Assembly: GCA_000158655.1 (NCBI GenBank)
Contig: EQ973343.1
Span: 217,019-281,018 of the forward strand
Reading direction: 5' to 3'
DNA from: [Clostridium] methylpentosum DSM 5476
Lineage (GTDB): Bacteria > Bacillota > Clostridia > Oscillospirales > Ruminococcaceae
DNA length: 64,000 bases
Part shown: positions 47,568-58,283 of the stretch, piece by piece
How the letters are laid out: each line of letters opens with the position of its first letter
Position numbering within the stretch: position 1 is the first letter of the stretch
The notes under the pieces: model-generated
Told to the model about the DNA's origin: nothing
The model's input: only the letters and a program-made list of their open reading frames with translations
Database searches by the model: none
Program-made: the position numbers and the translations under genes

Positions 47568-50500
47568 CTAATCTTTATCATCAAACACATCGTCGGCCAG
47601 GTTAAAGTCCAGGTCTGCGCCCAGATCCTCCGGCTCGTCAATGTCGTATCCCTCAAAGTCCTTCTCGACTTCTACATGTTCTTCCTCAAACACCGGCTCG
47701 TCTTCAATGACCGGCTGGAGGCCCAGGTCGTCATCGTCGTCAAAGGTCTGCTGAAGATCGATTTCCTCGTTGTTTTTGTCAAGTACCTTGACGTCGAGCG
47801 CAAGGGACTGGAGCTCTTTGATCAGAACCTTGAATGCCTCAGGCGCGCCCGGCTTGGGCACGTTCTGACCCTTGACAATCGCCTCGTAGGTCTTGACACG
47901 TCCAACCGTGTCATCCGACTTGACGGTGAGGATTTCCTGGAGGGTGTAGGCGGCGCCGTACGCTTCGAGCGCCCAAACCTCCATCTCACCAAACCTCTGG
48001 CCGCCGAACTGCGCCTTACCGCCGAGCGGCTGCTGGGTGACGAGGGAGTAGGGGCCGGTAGAACGGGCGTGGATCTTATCATCAACCAGATGATGGAGCT
48101 TCAAGAAGTACATATAGCCGACGGTGACCCGGTTGTCAAACGGTTCGCCGGTGCGCCCGTCGTAGAGCACAGTCTTGCCGTCTTCCGCCATGCCGGCTTC
48201 TTTGAAGCACTCGCGGATGTCGGCCTCATGCGCGCCGTCAAAGACCGGCGTCATGATCTTCCAGCCAAGGGCTTTTGCCGCCATACCGAGGTGAACCTCG
48301 AGCACCTGCCCGATGTTCATACGGGAGGGAACGCCGAGCGGGTTGAGCACGATGTCGAGCGGGCGGCCGTCGGGCAGGAAGGGCATATCCTCCTGCGGCA
48401 GGATGCGGGAAACAACACCCTTGTTTCCGTGGCGTCCCGCCATCTTGTCTCCGACGCTGATTTTTCTCTTCTGAATGATATAGCAGCGGACCACCATGTT
48501 GACGCCGGGAGAAAGCTCATCCGAGTTCTCGCGGGTAAACACCTTGATGTCCTGGATAATGCCGTATTCGCCGTGGGGGACGCGCAACGAGGTGTCGCGC
48601 ACCTCTCTCGCCTTTTCGCCGAAGATGGCGCGCAGCAGACGCTCCTCTGCGGTGAGCTCGGTCTCTCCCTTCGGGGTGACCTTGCCGACGAGGATGTCAC
48701 CCGAGCGGACCTCTGCGCCGACGCGGATGATGCCGCGCTCATCAAGATCCTTGAGTGCGTCTTCGCCGACGTTGGGGATTTCACGGGTAATTTCCTCGGG
48801 CCCCAGCTTGGTGTCACGGGCCTCGACTTCGTATTCCTCGACGTGGATCGAGGTGTAGACGTCCTCGCGGACGAGTTTTTCGTTGAGCAGGACCGCGTCC
48901 TCGTAATTGTAGCCCTCCCAGGTCATAAAGCCGATGAGAGCGTTTTTGCCGAGGCTGACCTCGCCGTTGTCGGTCGCCGGGCCGTCTGCGATGACCTGGC
49001 CCTTGGTAACCTTTTCACCCTTGTCGACGATCGGCTTCTGGTTGACGCAGGTGGATTGGTTGGAGCGCATATATTTGATGAGCTTGTAGGAGTGGTTGAC
49101 TCCCTGCTCGTCGGTGATGACAATTTCGTCCGCCGACACCTTTTTAACCACGCCGCTCTCTTTTGCGACAACGCAGACGCCCGAGTCAACCGCAGCTTTG
49201 TACTCCATACCGGTGCCGACAATCGGGGACTGGGTTTTGAGCAGCGGCACTGCCTGGCGCTGCATGTTCGCACCCATGAGCGCGCGGTTGGCGTCGTCGT
49301 TTTCGAGGAAGGGGATCATCGCGGTCGCGACCGAGACAACCATCTTCGGCGAAACGTCCATGAAGTCGACCGCTTCCCGCTCGATCTCAAGGATCTGGTC
49401 GCGGCAGCGAGCGTTGACTTTGGGCCGGGCAAAAGTGCCTTCCTCGGTGAGCGGCTCATTCGCCTGGGCGACAACGTAGTTGTCCTCGACGTCAGCGGTC
49501 ATATAAACGACCTCGTCGAGCACCTTGCCGGTCTCTTTGTCCACCTTGCGGTAGGGGGCTTCGATGAAGCCGTACTCGTTGAGGCGGGCAAACGACGCGA
49601 GGTAGGAGATCAGTCCGATGTTCGGACCCTCCGGGGTCTCGATCGGGCACATGCGGCCGTAGTGGCTATAGTGGACGTCGCGGACCTCGAATCCGGCGCG
49701 GTCACGGGACAGACCGCCCGGGCCGAGCGCGGAGAGACGGCGCTTGTGGGTCAGCTCTGCGAGGGGGTTGGTCTGGTCCATGAACTGGGACAGCGGGGAG
49801 GAGCCGAAGAACTCCTTGATCGCCGCAACCACGGGGCGGATGTTGATGAGCGCCTGGGGAGTCACAACGTCCATATCCTGCGCCTGGAGGGTCATCCGCT
49901 CCCGGATGACACGCTCCATACGGGAAAAGCCGATGCGGAACTGGTTCTGCAGCAGCTCGCCGACGCTGCGGATGCGGCGGTTGCCGAGGTGGTCGATGTC
50001 GTCGATGTTGCCCACTCCGCAGGCGAGGTTGTTGATGTAGTTGATGGTGGCGAAAATATCGTCCTTGATGACGTGTTTGGGCACCAGGGCGTCAACCCGC
50101 TGTTTGATCAGCTCTTTGACCTCCTCTTCATCCGAAGCGGACTCAAGGATGTCGCGCAGCACGCGGTAGCGCACCTTTTCGTGGATGCCGTACTCGTGCG
50201 GGTCGATGTCGACAAAGTCGGTAAGGTCTACCATACCGTTGGAGATGACCTTGACGATCTCCCCTTCCACGTCGACGTAGGCGGTGTCGATGCCGGCGCG
50301 CTCAATTTCCATGGCGCGGGCGTGGGTGAGCACCTCGCCCTTGTCACCGAGAACCTCGCCGGTGAGTTCATTGACAACAGGCTCGGCGAGCATCTGACCG
50401 GTCAGCCGCGCGCCAATCGCGAGCTTTTTGTTGTATTTGTACCGGCCGACGCGGGAGAGGTCGTAGCGGCGGTCGTCAAAAAAGAGGTTGCGCAGGTGGG

Positions 50501-51314
50501 TGACCGCACTGTCAAGCGTCGGCGGCTCGCCGGGGCGCAGCTTGCGGTAGACCTCGAGGAGCGCCTCCTCACCGTTTTTGGTGCTGTCCTTTTCGGTGAT
50601 AGTCTGAATCAGCCGCTTGTCCTCCCCGAAGATCTCAAAGATTTCAGGGTCAGTGCCGTACTTTTCGGTGAACACATCGGTGTCGCCGGGGACGACGTTG
50701 TCCTTGATGCGCAGCAGGGCGCGGATAAAGACGGTAATTGGGATTTTGCGGTTTTTATCGATACGGACATAGAAAATATCGTTGGAGTCGGTCTCGTATT
50801 CGAGCCAGGCTCCGCGGTTGGGGATAACGGTGGAGGAAAATTTCTTTTTACCCGTCTTGTCGTATTCGCTGCCGTAATAGACGCCCGGCGAACGGACGAG
50901 CTGGGAGACGATGACGCGTTCCGCGCCGTTGATGACAAAGGTGCCGCTCTCGGTCATGAGGGGGAAATCGCCCATGAAAATTTCCTGTTCCTTGACCTCG
51001 CCGGTCTCTTTGTTGATCAGCCTTGTTTTGACGCGCAGGGGAGCAGCGTAGGTGACGTCTCGCTCCTTGCACTCAATCACGTCGTACTTGGGTTTGTCGT
51101 CAAATCTGTAATCGACAAACTCGAGAACCAGATTGCCGGTGTGGTCCGAAATATAAGCCGCGTCGCGAAATACCTCTTTCAGACCCTCGTTGCGAAACCA
51201 TTCGTAGGAATCCTTTTGCACCTCGATGAGGTTGGGCATCTCGAGGACCTCGTTAATGCGCGCAAAGCTCATTCTCGTGTTTTTACCTAGTTTCACAGGT
51301 TTGACATTCACCAT
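47568..51314 (-). CDS. rpoB: RNA polymerase subunit beta
   Basis: A 1248-residue subunit. The start is ATG 51314 ([20 protein letters not shown]) with GGAGG 9 nt upstream; the frame is open 42 codons further into the leader. The rifampicin region [20 protein letters not shown] keeps the sensitive residues (Q, D, H; Ser in RLSALGPGG). The C-terminal tail is very acidic (DDDDLG..., [20 protein letters not shown]). First gene of the rpo-str cluster, driven by a consensus promoter; no rplJ-rplL upstream. Confidence 0.99.
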   Translation of the reverse strand: MVNVKPVKLGKNTRMSFARINEVLEMPNLIEVQKDSYEWFRNEGLKEVFRDAAYISDHTGNLVLEFVDYRFDDKPKYDVIECKERDVTYAAPLRVKTRLINKETGEVKEQEIFMGDFPLMTESGTFVINGAERVIVSQLVRSPGVYYGSEYDKTGKKKFSSTVIPNRGAWLEYETDSNDIFYVRIDKNRKIPITVFIRALLRIKDNVVPGDTDVFTEKYGTDPEIFEIFGEDKRLIQTITEKDSTKNGEEALLEVYRKLRPGEPPTLDSAVTHLRNLFFDDRRYDLSRVGRYKYNKKLAIGARLTGQMLAEPVVNELTGEVLGDKGEVLTHARAMEIERAGIDTAYVDVEGEIVKVISNGMVDLTDFVDIDPHEYGIHEKVRYRVLRDILESASDEEEVKELIKQRVDALVPKHVIKDDIFATINYINNLACGVGNIDDIDHLGNRRIRSVGELLQNQFRIGFSRMERVIRERMTLQAQDMDVVTPQALINIRPVVAAIKEFFGSSPLSQFMDQTNPLAELTHKRRLSALGPGGLSRDRAGFEVRDVHYSHYGRMCPIETPEGPNIGLISYLASFARLNEYGFIEAPYRKVDKETGKVLDEVVYMTADVEDNYVVAQANEPLTEEGTFARPKVNARCRDQILEIEREAVDFMDVSPKMVVSVATAMIPFLENDDANRALMGANMQRQAVPLLKTQSPIVGTGMEYKAAVDSGVCVVAKESGVVKKVSADEIVITDEQGVNHSYKLIKYMRSNQSTCVNQKPIVDKGEKVTKGQVIADGPATDNGEVSLGKNALIGFMTWEGYNYEDAVLLNEKLVREDVYTSIHVEEYEVEARDTKLGPEEITREIPNVGEDALKDLDERGIIRVGAEVRSGDILVGKVTPKGETELTAEERLLRAIFGEKAREVRDTSLRVPHGEYGIIQDIKVFTRENSDELSPGVNMVVRCYIIQKRKISVGDKMAGRHGNKGVVSRILPQEDMPFLPDGRPLDIVLNPLGVPSRMNIGQVLEVHLGMAAKALGWKIMTPVFDGAHEADIRECFKEAGMAEDGKTVLYDGRTGEPFDNRVTVGYMYFLKLHHLVDDKIHARSTGPYSLVTQQPLGGKAQFGGQRFGEMEVWALEAYGAAYTLQEILTVKSDDTVGRVKTYEAIVKGQNVPKPGAPEAFKVLIKELQSLALDVKVLDKNNEEIDLQQTFDDDDDLGLQPVIEDEPVFEEEHVEVEKDFEGYDIDEPEDLGADLDFNLADDVFDDKD

Positions 51315-51484
51315 AGGCTTATTCCTCCATTCTATTTTCAACGCCACAGCCGCTGGGAAAAACCACCTGCACCCCTGTGTGCATATCGGTAAAATTTTTC
51401 CGCAAAATACTATTGCGTTTTGTCCGTTTGTGTGATACAATACTACTAAGCAAGGTATACATACCCATTTTGATACAGTATATT

Positions 51485-51513
51485 ATTATATAATAAATAT
51501 TTTCATTTGTCAA
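51485..51513 (-). promoter_or_regulatory. Consensus sigma-A promoter of rpoB operon
   Basis: TTGACA (51508-51513), 17-bp spacer, TATAAT (51485-51490), minus strand; gives a leader of about 165 nt before rpoB, containing GTGCAGGTGGTTTTTCCCAG. Confidence 0.9.
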
Positions 51514-51524
51514 TATAAAAATGC

Positions 51525-51553
51525 AAAAGCCCAAGAAATTCTTGGGCTTTTTT
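51525..51553. terminator. Intrinsic terminator insulating the rpoB promoter
   Basis: AAAAGCCCAAG / CTTGGGCTTTT, an 11-bp stem with a short loop and U-run potential on both strands, 12 bp upstream of the -35 of the rpoB promoter. It separates rpoB from upstream transcription. Confidence 0.85.
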
Positions 51554-51892
51554 CATTTCTTCGCTTTTCTGCCGCCCGCTGTCCCTGTCCGGCACAGCGG
51601 ATGCAGCCAATTTCAATGCCGGCTTTTTTGACAAAGCTGCAAACGAACCGCCCGGAATGAGAACGGCACCCTGTTGCTCCTATGCGGCGCAGTTTTCTCA
51701 TGCGGGAGGGCATCCTATCCAACCAAAGCACCTGGATTTTAATCCAGCGAAAGAGCTGTGCACTTGTTGTCAGCCGAACTTTTCTGTAGAGCTTTTCCCC
51801 GCTGAGGTCTCCTCTGCATTACTGTGATACCGCGCGAGCCACTCTACCGCACTCTCTGGGCGTCTGCGCTCCCCGGGACAAACGGCGGCCCG
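51554..51892. other. Spacer without a supported gene
   Basis: Between the terminator and the metallophosphoesterase stop. A minus-strand open frame (51510-51731) has no RBS, runs through the terminator stem and shows no recognisable family, so I do not call it. Confidence 0.5.
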
Positions 51893-52756
51893 CTAGCTGC
51901 GGCCCGCAGGAAGCTCCACTGTGATTTCCACCACCTCGGGGCGATTGAACACACGGAAAGGAAACGAGCTGTTGCCAAGGCCGCGGCTGATGATCAGCGC
52001 GGGACGCTCCCCATGCCTGCCCTCGGTGTAGCTCGGCCGGATCCCCTGCCCCGGGGCAAACACAGCGCCGAACAGCGGAAAACGGAACTGCCCGCCGTGG
52101 GCGTGCCCTGAAAGCATCAGGTCAAAATCGTACTTTTGATAGGACGGTTCCCCGATGGCGGCAAAATTCTCAGGATAGTGGGAGAGCACCAGCCGGAACC
52201 CCTCTTTTTGCTCAAATGCTCGAAACAGCGCGTCATAGCTGCGATAACGGTATTCCCCCCGTTTGCGCAGGTCATACGCTTCATAGGAACCCTGGTTTTC
52301 ATCCAGGCCGAGAATGTGAACCGGGTTACCGCACACCTGGGTGGAAATCAGCGCATCCGCCAACACCCGCACCCCCTGCGTTTTGAGTCCGGCGAGGATT
52401 TCGCTGTAGAGCCCGGAGCGGTGCTCGTGGTTGCCCGGGATGTAGACCACTGGGGCGAGTTTGGTCAGCCGCCCCAGGAACTCGATCGCAGGGGAAATGT
52501 TTTTTGCGTCGTGGACAAGGTCTCCGGTAAAAACGATCAGGTCAGGCCGGCAGGAGGCGACCATCCGATAGAGCCTGCGGTTATCTTTTCCAAATTGCTT
52601 GTCGTGTAGGTCGGAGAGCTGCACCAACTTCATTCGGTTTTTGACCTCTGCCCTGACCTGATACCGAGTGAGCTGGAGGACATTGTCCTCAAACCACAAA
52701 AAGAAACAGCCTGCTCCAGCCAAGACCAACACTGCGCCCAGGATCATCCAAATCAT
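51893..52756 (-). CDS. Membrane-anchored metallophosphoesterase (YaeI/YkuE-like)
   Basis: A 287-residue calcineurin-like phosphoesterase with an N-terminal membrane helix (residues 2-22). Metal motifs: QLSDLHDKQFG, FTGDLVHD, IPGNHEHRSG, LVLSHYPE and SGHAHGGQFRFP. Family members YaeI and YkuE act on UDP-sugar or lipid pyrophosphate substrates at the membrane; the exact substrate here is unknown. Its ATG overlaps the stop of the upstream gene (ATGA, 52753-52756), so the two are coupled. Confidence 0.88.
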   Translation of the reverse strand: MIWMILGAVLVLAGAGCFFLWFEDNVLQLTRYQVRAEVKNRMKLVQLSDLHDKQFGKDNRRLYRMVASCRPDLIVFTGDLVHDAKNISPAIEFLGRLTKLAPVVYIPGNHEHRSGLYSEILAGLKTQGVRVLADALISTQVCGNPVHILGLDENQGSYEAYDLRKRGEYRYRSYDALFRAFEQKEGFRLVLSHYPENFAAIGEPSYQKYDFDLMLSGHAHGGQFRFPLFGAVFAPGQGIRPSYTEGRHGERPALIISRGLGNSSFPFRVFNRPEVVEITVELPAGRS

Positions 52757-53091
52757 AAAGTACCTCCCGCCAGCAGTAGAGTCCTGCTCTGCAAATCACG
52801 ATACAGGCGGCCTGTTGCAAAAAAATTGACCACTGCAAACAGGTTCCCAATACAAAACCTCACCACTGTCAGATAGACGGTCTGGCCGCCGCACCTGGCC
52901 TTAAGCAACCGGCCCAGCCCGTGCAACCGGAACAGCTCCACCGACTCAAGCCCGCTGAGGGGAAGCGTTTCACCGCCCTTCCCGCGTTCTTTGATTGTCA
53001 CAACACCGTCCACCTCAGTGAGCAGAGCATTCTTCACCTTTGTGTGAATGTCAATCGACTCGCCGACATGGTATACGACTTTGTACCTCAT
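52753..53091 (-). CDS. Small PH-like domain protein, unknown function
   Basis: A 112-residue protein with AGGAGG before the ATG. Beta-rich pattern (YHVGESIDIHTKVKNALLT, VVTIKERGKGGETLPLSGLE) resembling bacterial PH-like domains, followed by a moderately hydrophobic segment (VYLTVVRFCIGNLFAVVNFF) that may associate with the membrane. Translationally coupled to the membrane metallophosphoesterase, so a shared membrane process is plausible (inference). No specific function recognised. Confidence 0.7.
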   Translation of the reverse strand: MRYKVVYHVGESIDIHTKVKNALLTEVDGVVTIKERGKGGETLPLSGLESVELFRLHGLGRLLKARCGGQTVYLTVVRFCIGNLFAVVNFFATGRLYRDLQSRTLLLAGGTL

Positions 53092-53112
53092 GCTCTTTCC
53101 TCCTGTATCTGC

Positions 53113-53142
53113 AAAAAAGCCGGGATGTCTCCATTCCCGGCT
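53113..53142 (-). terminator. Intrinsic terminator of the dnaG-rpoD-rrf2 cluster
   Basis: AGCCGGGA / TCCCGGCT stem with a 9-nt loop followed on the minus strand by TTTTTT, 12 nt after the Rrf2-type stop. Confidence 0.88.
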
Positions 53143-53154
53143 CCTTTTATGTAG

Positions 53155-53553
53155 TTAAATCAGCTGGTCGAACGTCACGCCCGCGAGCTGTTCCCGCACC
53201 AGCGCGCTGATGTTGGAATAGATGCTCTGCACCTTGCAGCGCTCCCCCGAGCACCACTGACCGCACTCGTGATCCTCCCCCAGACAGCGGCTGAAGCAGT
53301 AGCGCCCCTCCACCGTCTCAATGATCTCGAGCAGGGTGATTTCAGAGGGATCGCGCGCAATGAGGTAGCCCCCCTGAATGCCCTTAAACGACTGCACCAC
53401 CCCGGCCGCAACCAGCTTGCGCAGAATTTTGAGCGCAAAGCGCAGGGTGACCCCGGTGTTTTCCGCAATCGTCTTGGCGTCGAGCTTTTCCCTGCGTTTG
53501 GCGAGAAAGCTCATAATGCGCACGGCGTAATCTGATTCGAGTGTGATATACAT
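53155..53553 (-). CDS. Rrf2-family transcription regulator
   Basis: A 132-residue winged-helix regulator (DYAVRIMSFLAKR, GVTLRFALKILRKLVAAG, GIQGGYLIARDP). A Cys-rich loop at about 84-107 (RYCFSRCLGEDHECGQWC and SGERC) provides six cysteines, more than the three of IscR/NsrR/RsrR. So it could bind an Fe-S cluster or zinc. It begins 15 nt after the rpoD stop, as the last gene of the dgt-dnaG-rpoD transcript. No isc/suf genes are adjacent, so the target is unknown. Confidence 0.85.
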   Translation of the reverse strand: MYITLESDYAVRIMSFLAKRREKLDAKTIAENTGVTLRFALKILRKLVAAGVVQSFKGIQGGYLIARDPSEITLLEIIETVEGRYCFSRCLGEDHECGQWCSGERCKVQSIYSNISALVREQLAGVTFDQLI

Positions 53554-53568
53554 GGGGCAACTCCAAAC

Positions 53569-54687
53569 TTAATCCAGGAAATCCTTTAATTTTTTTGAAC
53601 GGCTGGGGTGGCGCAGCTTGCGCAGCGCCTTGGCCTCAATCTGGCGAATGCGCTCTCGGGTGACGTTGAACTCCTTGCCTACCTCTTCGAGGGTGCGGGA
53701 GCGTCCGTCCTCCAGCCCAAAGCGCAGACGAAGCACCTTTTCCTCCCGCTCGGTCAGGGTGCCGAGCACATCGCCGAGCTGCTCCCGCAGCAGGGTGTGG
53801 CTCGCCGCCTCTGCAGGCGCGGGCGCATCGTCGTCCGGTATAAAGTCGGAGAGATGGCTGTCTTCCTCCTCGCCGATCGGGGTTTCAAGCGAGACCGGCT
53901 CCTGGGAAACGCGCATGATCTCCCGCACCTTGTCAACCGGCATGTCGAGCTCTTCAGCGATCTCTTCAGCGCTCGCCTCATGGCCGTTTTTGTGCAGTAG
54001 CTGGCTGCTCACCTTTTTGACCTTGTTGATCGTCTCAACCATGTGCACCGGGATGCGGATTGTCCTCGCCTGGTCGGCGATGGCGCGGGTGATCGCCTGG
54101 CGGATCCACCAGGTCGCATAGGTGGAGAACTTAAAGCCTTTTGTATAGTCAAATTTCTCAACCGCCTTGATCAGGCCGAGGTTGCCCTCCTGGATGAGAT
54201 CGAGGAACTGCATTCCCCTGCCGACGTACCGCTTGGCAATGCTCACGACAAGGCGCAGATTGGCCTCGGAGAGGCGTTTGCGCGCATAGGGATCGCCCGC
54301 GGACATCTTCTGTGCAAGGTCAATTTCCTCTTCAGCGGTGAGAAGCGGAACCTTTCCGATTTCCTTGAGATATACCTTGACGGGGTCATCGATATTGATG
54401 CCCTCGGCGGCAATCGTCGCTTCCAAGTCCTGGTTGAGGTTCACTTCAAGCGCAAAGTCGAGGTCAATGTCGTCGTCAATGTCCTCGACGACCTCGATGT
54501 TAAAGTGCTCGAACGACTCATAGAGCTTCTCAACCTGGTCGACGTCAAAATCCAGCTCCTCGAGCGCGACGGCGATCTCCTGCGAGGTGAGCTTTCCCTG
54601 GCGTTTACCCCTCTCGAGCAGCTCGGCGGTCACATTTTTTGGTTCTGCAGCTGGATTGACATTCGCGTTGGTATTTGCATTCGCCAT
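53569..54687 (-). CDS. rpoD: Primary sigma factor RpoD (sigma-A)
   Basis: A housekeeping sigma factor of about 372 residues. Start ATG 54687 ([10 protein letters not shown]) after AAAGGGG. The Asn/Ala-rich start and acidic region ([15 protein letters not shown]) precede region 1.2 ([17 protein letters not shown]). Region 2 contains [17 protein letters not shown] (-10 recognition). Region 4 contains [20 protein letters not shown] and [16 protein letters not shown] (-35 recognition). Region 1.1 is present in short form. Located in the conserved dnaG-rpoD macromolecular synthesis order. Confidence 0.98.
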   Translation of the reverse strand: MANANTNANVNPAAEPKNVTAELLERGKRQGKLTSQEIAVALEELDFDVDQVEKLYESFEHFNIEVVEDIDDDIDLDFALEVNLNQDLEATIAAEGINIDDPVKVYLKEIGKVPLLTAEEEIDLAQKMSAGDPYARKRLSEANLRLVVSIAKRYVGRGMQFLDLIQEGNLGLIKAVEKFDYTKGFKFSTYATWWIRQAITRAIADQARTIRIPVHMVETINKVKKVSSQLLHKNGHEASAEEIAEELDMPVDKVREIMRVSQEPVSLETPIGEEEDSHLSDFIPDDDAPAPAEAASHTLLREQLGDVLGTLTEREEKVLRLRFGLEDGRSRTLEEVGKEFNVTRERIRQIEAKALRKLRHPSRSKKLKDFLD

Positions 54688-54736
54688 GTTGTATACCCCT
54701 TTCAAAAGCAATTCGCTTGAAAGCCCGGCGGGCCTT

Positions 54737-56494
54737 CTACTTTCCTTTATTTTTCAAAAGCTCCTGCCGTCTTTTTTCATATGCATCTACCGGCAGGTCG
54801 AATCTGTCTTCGTCCTTTAGTCTATTCTTATGCTTTAGCAGCACGTCTATATAATCATCAAGGCTCTGTTTCGTGTTGCTCAGTTCCCGAAACCTCGCTA
54901 AAATCCCTGAAAATCTCCCCATTTCATCGGGGGAGAGCTGCTCGTTGAAGAAGCTCAGCTCTATCGGAAGGTTATTTTGTATTTTATCCACAATCAGCTC
55001 AAATAAACGTTTGTTCCAGCTCGTCGGAAAATCGCCGGGTTGTATTTTCCCGAGAAGATACTCGAGATAATCCGGATTTTTACACAAAAAACCGATGATC
55101 CCCTCTTCCGCCGCCGCTTCTTTGGGATATTTGGCGCTCTCGGGGTTGAGCCGGTCGGGAGGAGCTGCCCGGCCCGACTGGATGTCGCGCCATTCCCTCT
55201 TCTTCTGGCGGCCGAATCTGCTTTTGCGGATTGCGGCAACCTTGTCGAGCACAACCTCTTTGGTCAGGCCGCACTCGGCGGCAAGGGTGCTGGCGTAGAC
55301 ATCCCGCTCGAGGGAGTCGTACAGCCCGGCGATCACCCCACAGGCCTCGCCCAGATATTTGATCTTTTCGTCGGGCAGCTCGAGGTCATATTTTTCTTTC
55401 AGGCGTTTGAACTTACTACTCGTCACATTCTCAGACTGTTCGAGCAGCACCTGGAACCTGCCCGCACCGAATTTTTTGATGTATTCGTCCGGGTCCTTGG
55501 CGTCTTTGAGGACGAGCACCCGTGCCTCCACCCCAGCCTCTTCAAACAGGCGGGATGCCTTAGCGGTCGCGATCTGGCCCGGCTCATCCGAGTCGTAGGC
55601 GATGATCACATCGTCGGCGTACTGGGAAATCAGCCGCGCCTGCTCCGAGGTCAGAGCGGTGCCGAGGGTGGCGACGACGTTGTGCACTCCGGCCTGATAC
55701 ATGGCGATGACATCCATGTAACCCTCGGCGAGAACGAGAGTTCGCTCCTTCGCCTGTTTGGCAAAGTTGAGGGAAAAGAGGTTGCGGCTCTTTTTGAACA
55801 CCGGGGTGTCCGCCGAGTTAAGGTATTTTGGCTTGCTGTCGTCGAGCACCCGCCCGCCGAAGCCGATCACATTGCCCCGCAGGTCAATGATCGGAAACAT
55901 CACCCGGTTGCGAAACTGGTCGTAATAGTTTCCCTTCTGCGATTTGACTACGAGCGCCGCCGCCTCCTGTTCCTCATAAGAGTATCCCTTGGAGGAGAGG
56001 TGGCGCAGCAGGCTGTGCCAGTCGTCGGGCGCATAGCCGAGCCCATAGGTCACAACCGTCTGTTTGGTGAGCCGCCGCCCGGCAAAATAACGCAGGCCCG
56101 CCTGCCCGGCAGGAGATTTGAGGTTGGCGTGAAAAAAGCGCGCCGCCTCCCGGTTCATCTCGAGGATTCTCGCCTTGAGTCTCGCCTTTCGGTCGTCCTG
56201 CCCGTCCTCCGGCACGGTCATTCCGACCCGGGCGGCGAGAAACCGGACCGCCTCTATGTAATCGAGGTTTTCGATCCGCATGATAAAGGTGATGACGTCC
56301 CCGCCCGCGCCGCAGCCAAAGCAGTAAAACGACTGGGTGTCTTCATAGATCACAAACGACGGCGTTTTTTCCAGATGAAAGGGACAAAGCGCTTTTTTGT
56401 TGCGCCCCTCCCGCTTCATCGGGACATAGGAAGAAATGATCGATTCGATGTCGCACGCCAGCTTGAGCTGGGTGATAAAGCTTTCACTGATCAT
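54737..56494 (-). CDS. dnaG: DNA primase DnaG
   Basis: A 585-residue primase. ATG 56494 ([16 protein letters not shown]) fits the family N-terminus; the frame is open 50 codons further without an RBS and overlapping dgt. CHC2-type zinc ligands CPFH and CFGCG (about residues 37-64). TOPRIM motifs [12 protein letters not shown] and [12 protein letters not shown] helical C-terminal helicase-binding region (about 450-585). It lies 49 nt upstream of rpoD, the classical arrangement. Confidence 0.98.
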   Translation of the reverse strand: MISESFITQLKLACDIESIISSYVPMKREGRNKKALCPFHLEKTPSFVIYEDTQSFYCFGCGAGGDVITFIMRIENLDYIEAVRFLAARVGMTVPEDGQDDRKARLKARILEMNREAARFFHANLKSPAGQAGLRYFAGRRLTKQTVVTYGLGYAPDDWHSLLRHLSSKGYSYEEQEAAALVVKSQKGNYYDQFRNRVMFPIIDLRGNVIGFGGRVLDDSKPKYLNSADTPVFKKSRNLFSLNFAKQAKERTLVLAEGYMDVIAMYQAGVHNVVATLGTALTSEQARLISQYADDVIIAYDSDEPGQIATAKASRLFEEAGVEARVLVLKDAKDPDEYIKKFGAGRFQVLLEQSENVTSSKFKRLKEKYDLELPDEKIKYLGEACGVIAGLYDSLERDVYASTLAAECGLTKEVVLDKVAAIRKSRFGRQKKREWRDIQSGRAAPPDRLNPESAKYPKEAAAEEGIIGFLCKNPDYLEYLLGKIQPGDFPTSWNKRLFELIVDKIQNNLPIELSFFNEQLSPDEMGRFSGILARFRELSNTKQSLDDYIDVLLKHKNRLKDEDRFDLPVDAYEKRRQELLKNKGK

Positions 56495-56597
56495 ACCTTC
56501 ACCCCATTCACACCAAAAAACTATCCTTTCGACAAAAACTGGATACAGTTTTCCCTCTCGCACAGCCCATCCTATGCCGAGAAGCCGCACCCTGCGC

Positions 56598-57596
56598 CTA
56601 TTCCCAGGATTTTGGGATAAACAAGTTGCAATAGGTATCCACAATATAATTGTCGCTCATGCCAGCAATGTAGTCGCAAACTGCGCGGTCCATATCCTCT
56701 TGTTCCGCAATGCTTTGATAAAATTCCGGCATCTTGCGGGGATGTTCCTTGTAGTATTGGTACATCCGGCGGACGATCTCCTCCGCCTTGCCCTCTTCCG
56801 CCTTGGCCACCGGGTCGCTGTAGACATAGTCAAACATAAACTGACGCAGCTCAAGGTGGGCATCATAAATCACCGGGTCGCAGGAGATATCCTCCGCGCT
56901 GTTTTGGATGATGGAGGTCAAAAGCGTGGTAATCCGCTCGCTCTTGGTGCGGCCCAGAATATAAACGCAGTTGTAGGGAAGCTCTTTTTCCTCAAGAATG
57001 CCCGCGCGCACCGCGTCCTCAATGTCGTGGTTGACATAAGCGATCTTGTCACACATCCGGACCAGCCGCCCCTCCAGAGTGGCAGCCACCCCGTCGGTGT
57101 GACAGGCGATGCCGTTCTTGACTTCATAGGTGAGGTTGAGTCCCCTGCCGTCTTTTTCCAGAAATTCGACATTCCGCACGCTGTTGGCAGCGTGCTTAAA
57201 GCGGTGGGGGCAGATGTCGTCGAGCACCCTTTCCCCCGCGTGGCCGAACGGGGTGTGGCCCAGATCATGGCCGAGGGCTATCGCCTCGGTCAGGTCCTCG
57301 TTGAGCCGCAGCCCTCGCGCCGCTGTCCGGGCGATCTGTGCCACCTCCAGAGTGTGGATCAACCGGGTTCGATAGTGGTCGCGGTTGGGCGAAAGAAAGA
57401 CCTGCGTTTTGTTCTTCAGTCGTTTAAACGAATTGCAGTGCAGGATGCGGTCGCGGTCGCGCTGGTAGGCGGTGCGGATGTCACACGGCTCCTCCGGGCG
57501 CGTCCGCCCCCTGGTCTGAGCGGCTCGCTGTGCATACTGGCTGAGGGTCTGCCGTTCGAATTCTTCTGTTTGTTCTCTGACGTTCAAGATTCTCAC
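56598..57596 (-). CDS. dgt: Deoxyguanosinetriphosphate triphosphohydrolase-like HD protein
   Basis: A 332-residue HD-domain hydrolase removing triphosphate from dNTPs. RDRDRILHCNSFKRLKNKTQ and RLIHTLEVAQIARTAARGL precede the metal motif ALGHDLGHTPFGHAGE; the second Asp is in KIAYVNHDIEDA. The shown start is a GTG very close to GGGCGG; a TTG 9 nt downstream (NVREQTEEFER) also fits. It is co-transcribed with yigZ (9-nt gap) and precedes dnaG, as in many Firmicutes. Confidence 0.95.
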   Translation of the reverse strand: MRILNVREQTEEFERQTLSQYAQRAAQTRGRTRPEEPCDIRTAYQRDRDRILHCNSFKRLKNKTQVFLSPNRDHYRTRLIHTLEVAQIARTAARGLRLNEDLTEAIALGHDLGHTPFGHAGERVLDDICPHRFKHAANSVRNVEFLEKDGRGLNLTYEVKNGIACHTDGVAATLEGRLVRMCDKIAYVNHDIEDAVRAGILEEKELPYNCVYILGRTKSERITTLLTSIIQNSAEDISCDPVIYDAHLELRQFMFDYVYSDPVAKAEEGKAEEIVRRMYQYYKEHPRKMPEFYQSIAEQEDMDRAVCDYIAGMSDNYIVDTYCNLFIPKSWE

Positions 57597-57605
57597 CCGC
57601 CCTTT

Positions 57606-58223
57606 CTAAAATTCCGAGAAGGTGTCCTCCAAAACAGTGATGTTGACCTGCCCGTTCGACAGCTCGACCAAATCGTCCTTGAGCTGCTGCGCCTGAGTCT
57701 TGCGCACAAGCAGGGTCAGCGTCACGGTGTCGGAAAAGTCGGCGTCCTCCTGCTTGAGCTGATAATTCGGCAGGATATAGCTGACCTTTCCATATAAGCT
57801 GTAGTCAAACTGCGCCCGCAGCCGCTCGCCGTCGCACATCGTGATGATCTGCGCGGCGTCGAGTGCGATTTTGCAGCCATGGGAGTAGGCGCGTACAAGC
57901 CCCCCTCCCCCGAGCAGAATTCCGCCAAAATAACGGGTCACCACTGCGCAAACATCGGTCAGTCCCTCTTTTTTGAGGACATCAAGTACCGGAATACCGG
58001 CCGTTCCCTGTGGTTCCCCGTCGTCGGAATACCGCTCGATCCGCTCCTGTCGGACAATGTATGCGGAGACGTTGTGCGTCGCGTCGCGGTGGCGGGCCTT
58101 GACCTCGGCGATGAACGCCTCTGCCTCTGCCTTGGTCTGCACCGGACGGATGTAGCCGATAAAGCGGCTCTTTTTCTCCACAAACTCTGCCTGGGCGGGT
58201 TGTTTTACGGTAATATAATCCAT
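57606..58223 (-). CDS. yigZ: YigZ/IMPACT-family protein
   Basis: A 205-residue protein of the UPF0029 family (YigZ in E. coli, YvyE in B. subtilis). It carries the signature SDDGEPQGTAGIPVLDVL and VTRYFGGILLGGGGLVRAYS (first residue omitted), with a C-terminal ferredoxin-like domain. IMPACT relatives act in translation control, but the bacterial role is not settled. No convincing RBS precedes the ATG, which is unusual next to its neighbours. Confidence 0.92.
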   Translation of the reverse strand: MDYITVKQPAQAEFVEKKSRFIGYIRPVQTKAEAEAFIAEVKARHRDATHNVSAYIVRQERIERYSDDGEPQGTAGIPVLDVLKKEGLTDVCAVVTRYFGGILLGGGGLVRAYSHGCKIALDAAQIITMCDGERLRAQFDYSLYGKVSYILPNYQLKQEDADFSDTVTLTLLVRKTQAQQLKDDLVELSNGQVNITVLEDTFSEF

Positions 58224-58247
58224 AAGTTTTATTCCAGAAAAGCATGA

Positions 58248-58271
58248 AAGCGGTGTAATTCTACACCGCTT
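58248..58271 (-). terminator. Hairpin after rpmE
   Basis: AAGCGGTGTA / TACACCGCTT, a 10-bp stem with a 4-nt loop, 12 nt past the rpmE stop on the minus strand; only a weak T-tract follows. Confidence 0.6.
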
Positions 58272-58283
58272 GTTGTAATCTTA

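Noticed and set aside
47551-47568. Longer N-termini for rpoC, and likewise for rpoB, rpsG, rpoD, dnaG, GH95 and the GGDEF gene
   Set aside because: In most cases the upstream start overlaps or precedes the best Shine-Dalgarno, and family N-termini match the shorter forms.
44323-51290. Plus-strand open frames of over 1000 codons across rpoC and rpoB
   Set aside because: Shadows of rpoC and rpoB; no family pattern or RBS. The same holds for long frames opposite fusA (40677-42728), GH95 (23043-25091, 25191-27098) and pgcA (60642-62618).
51510-51731. Minus-strand basic 73-codon frame
   Set aside because: Reads through an intrinsic terminator, lacks an RBS and recognisable family.
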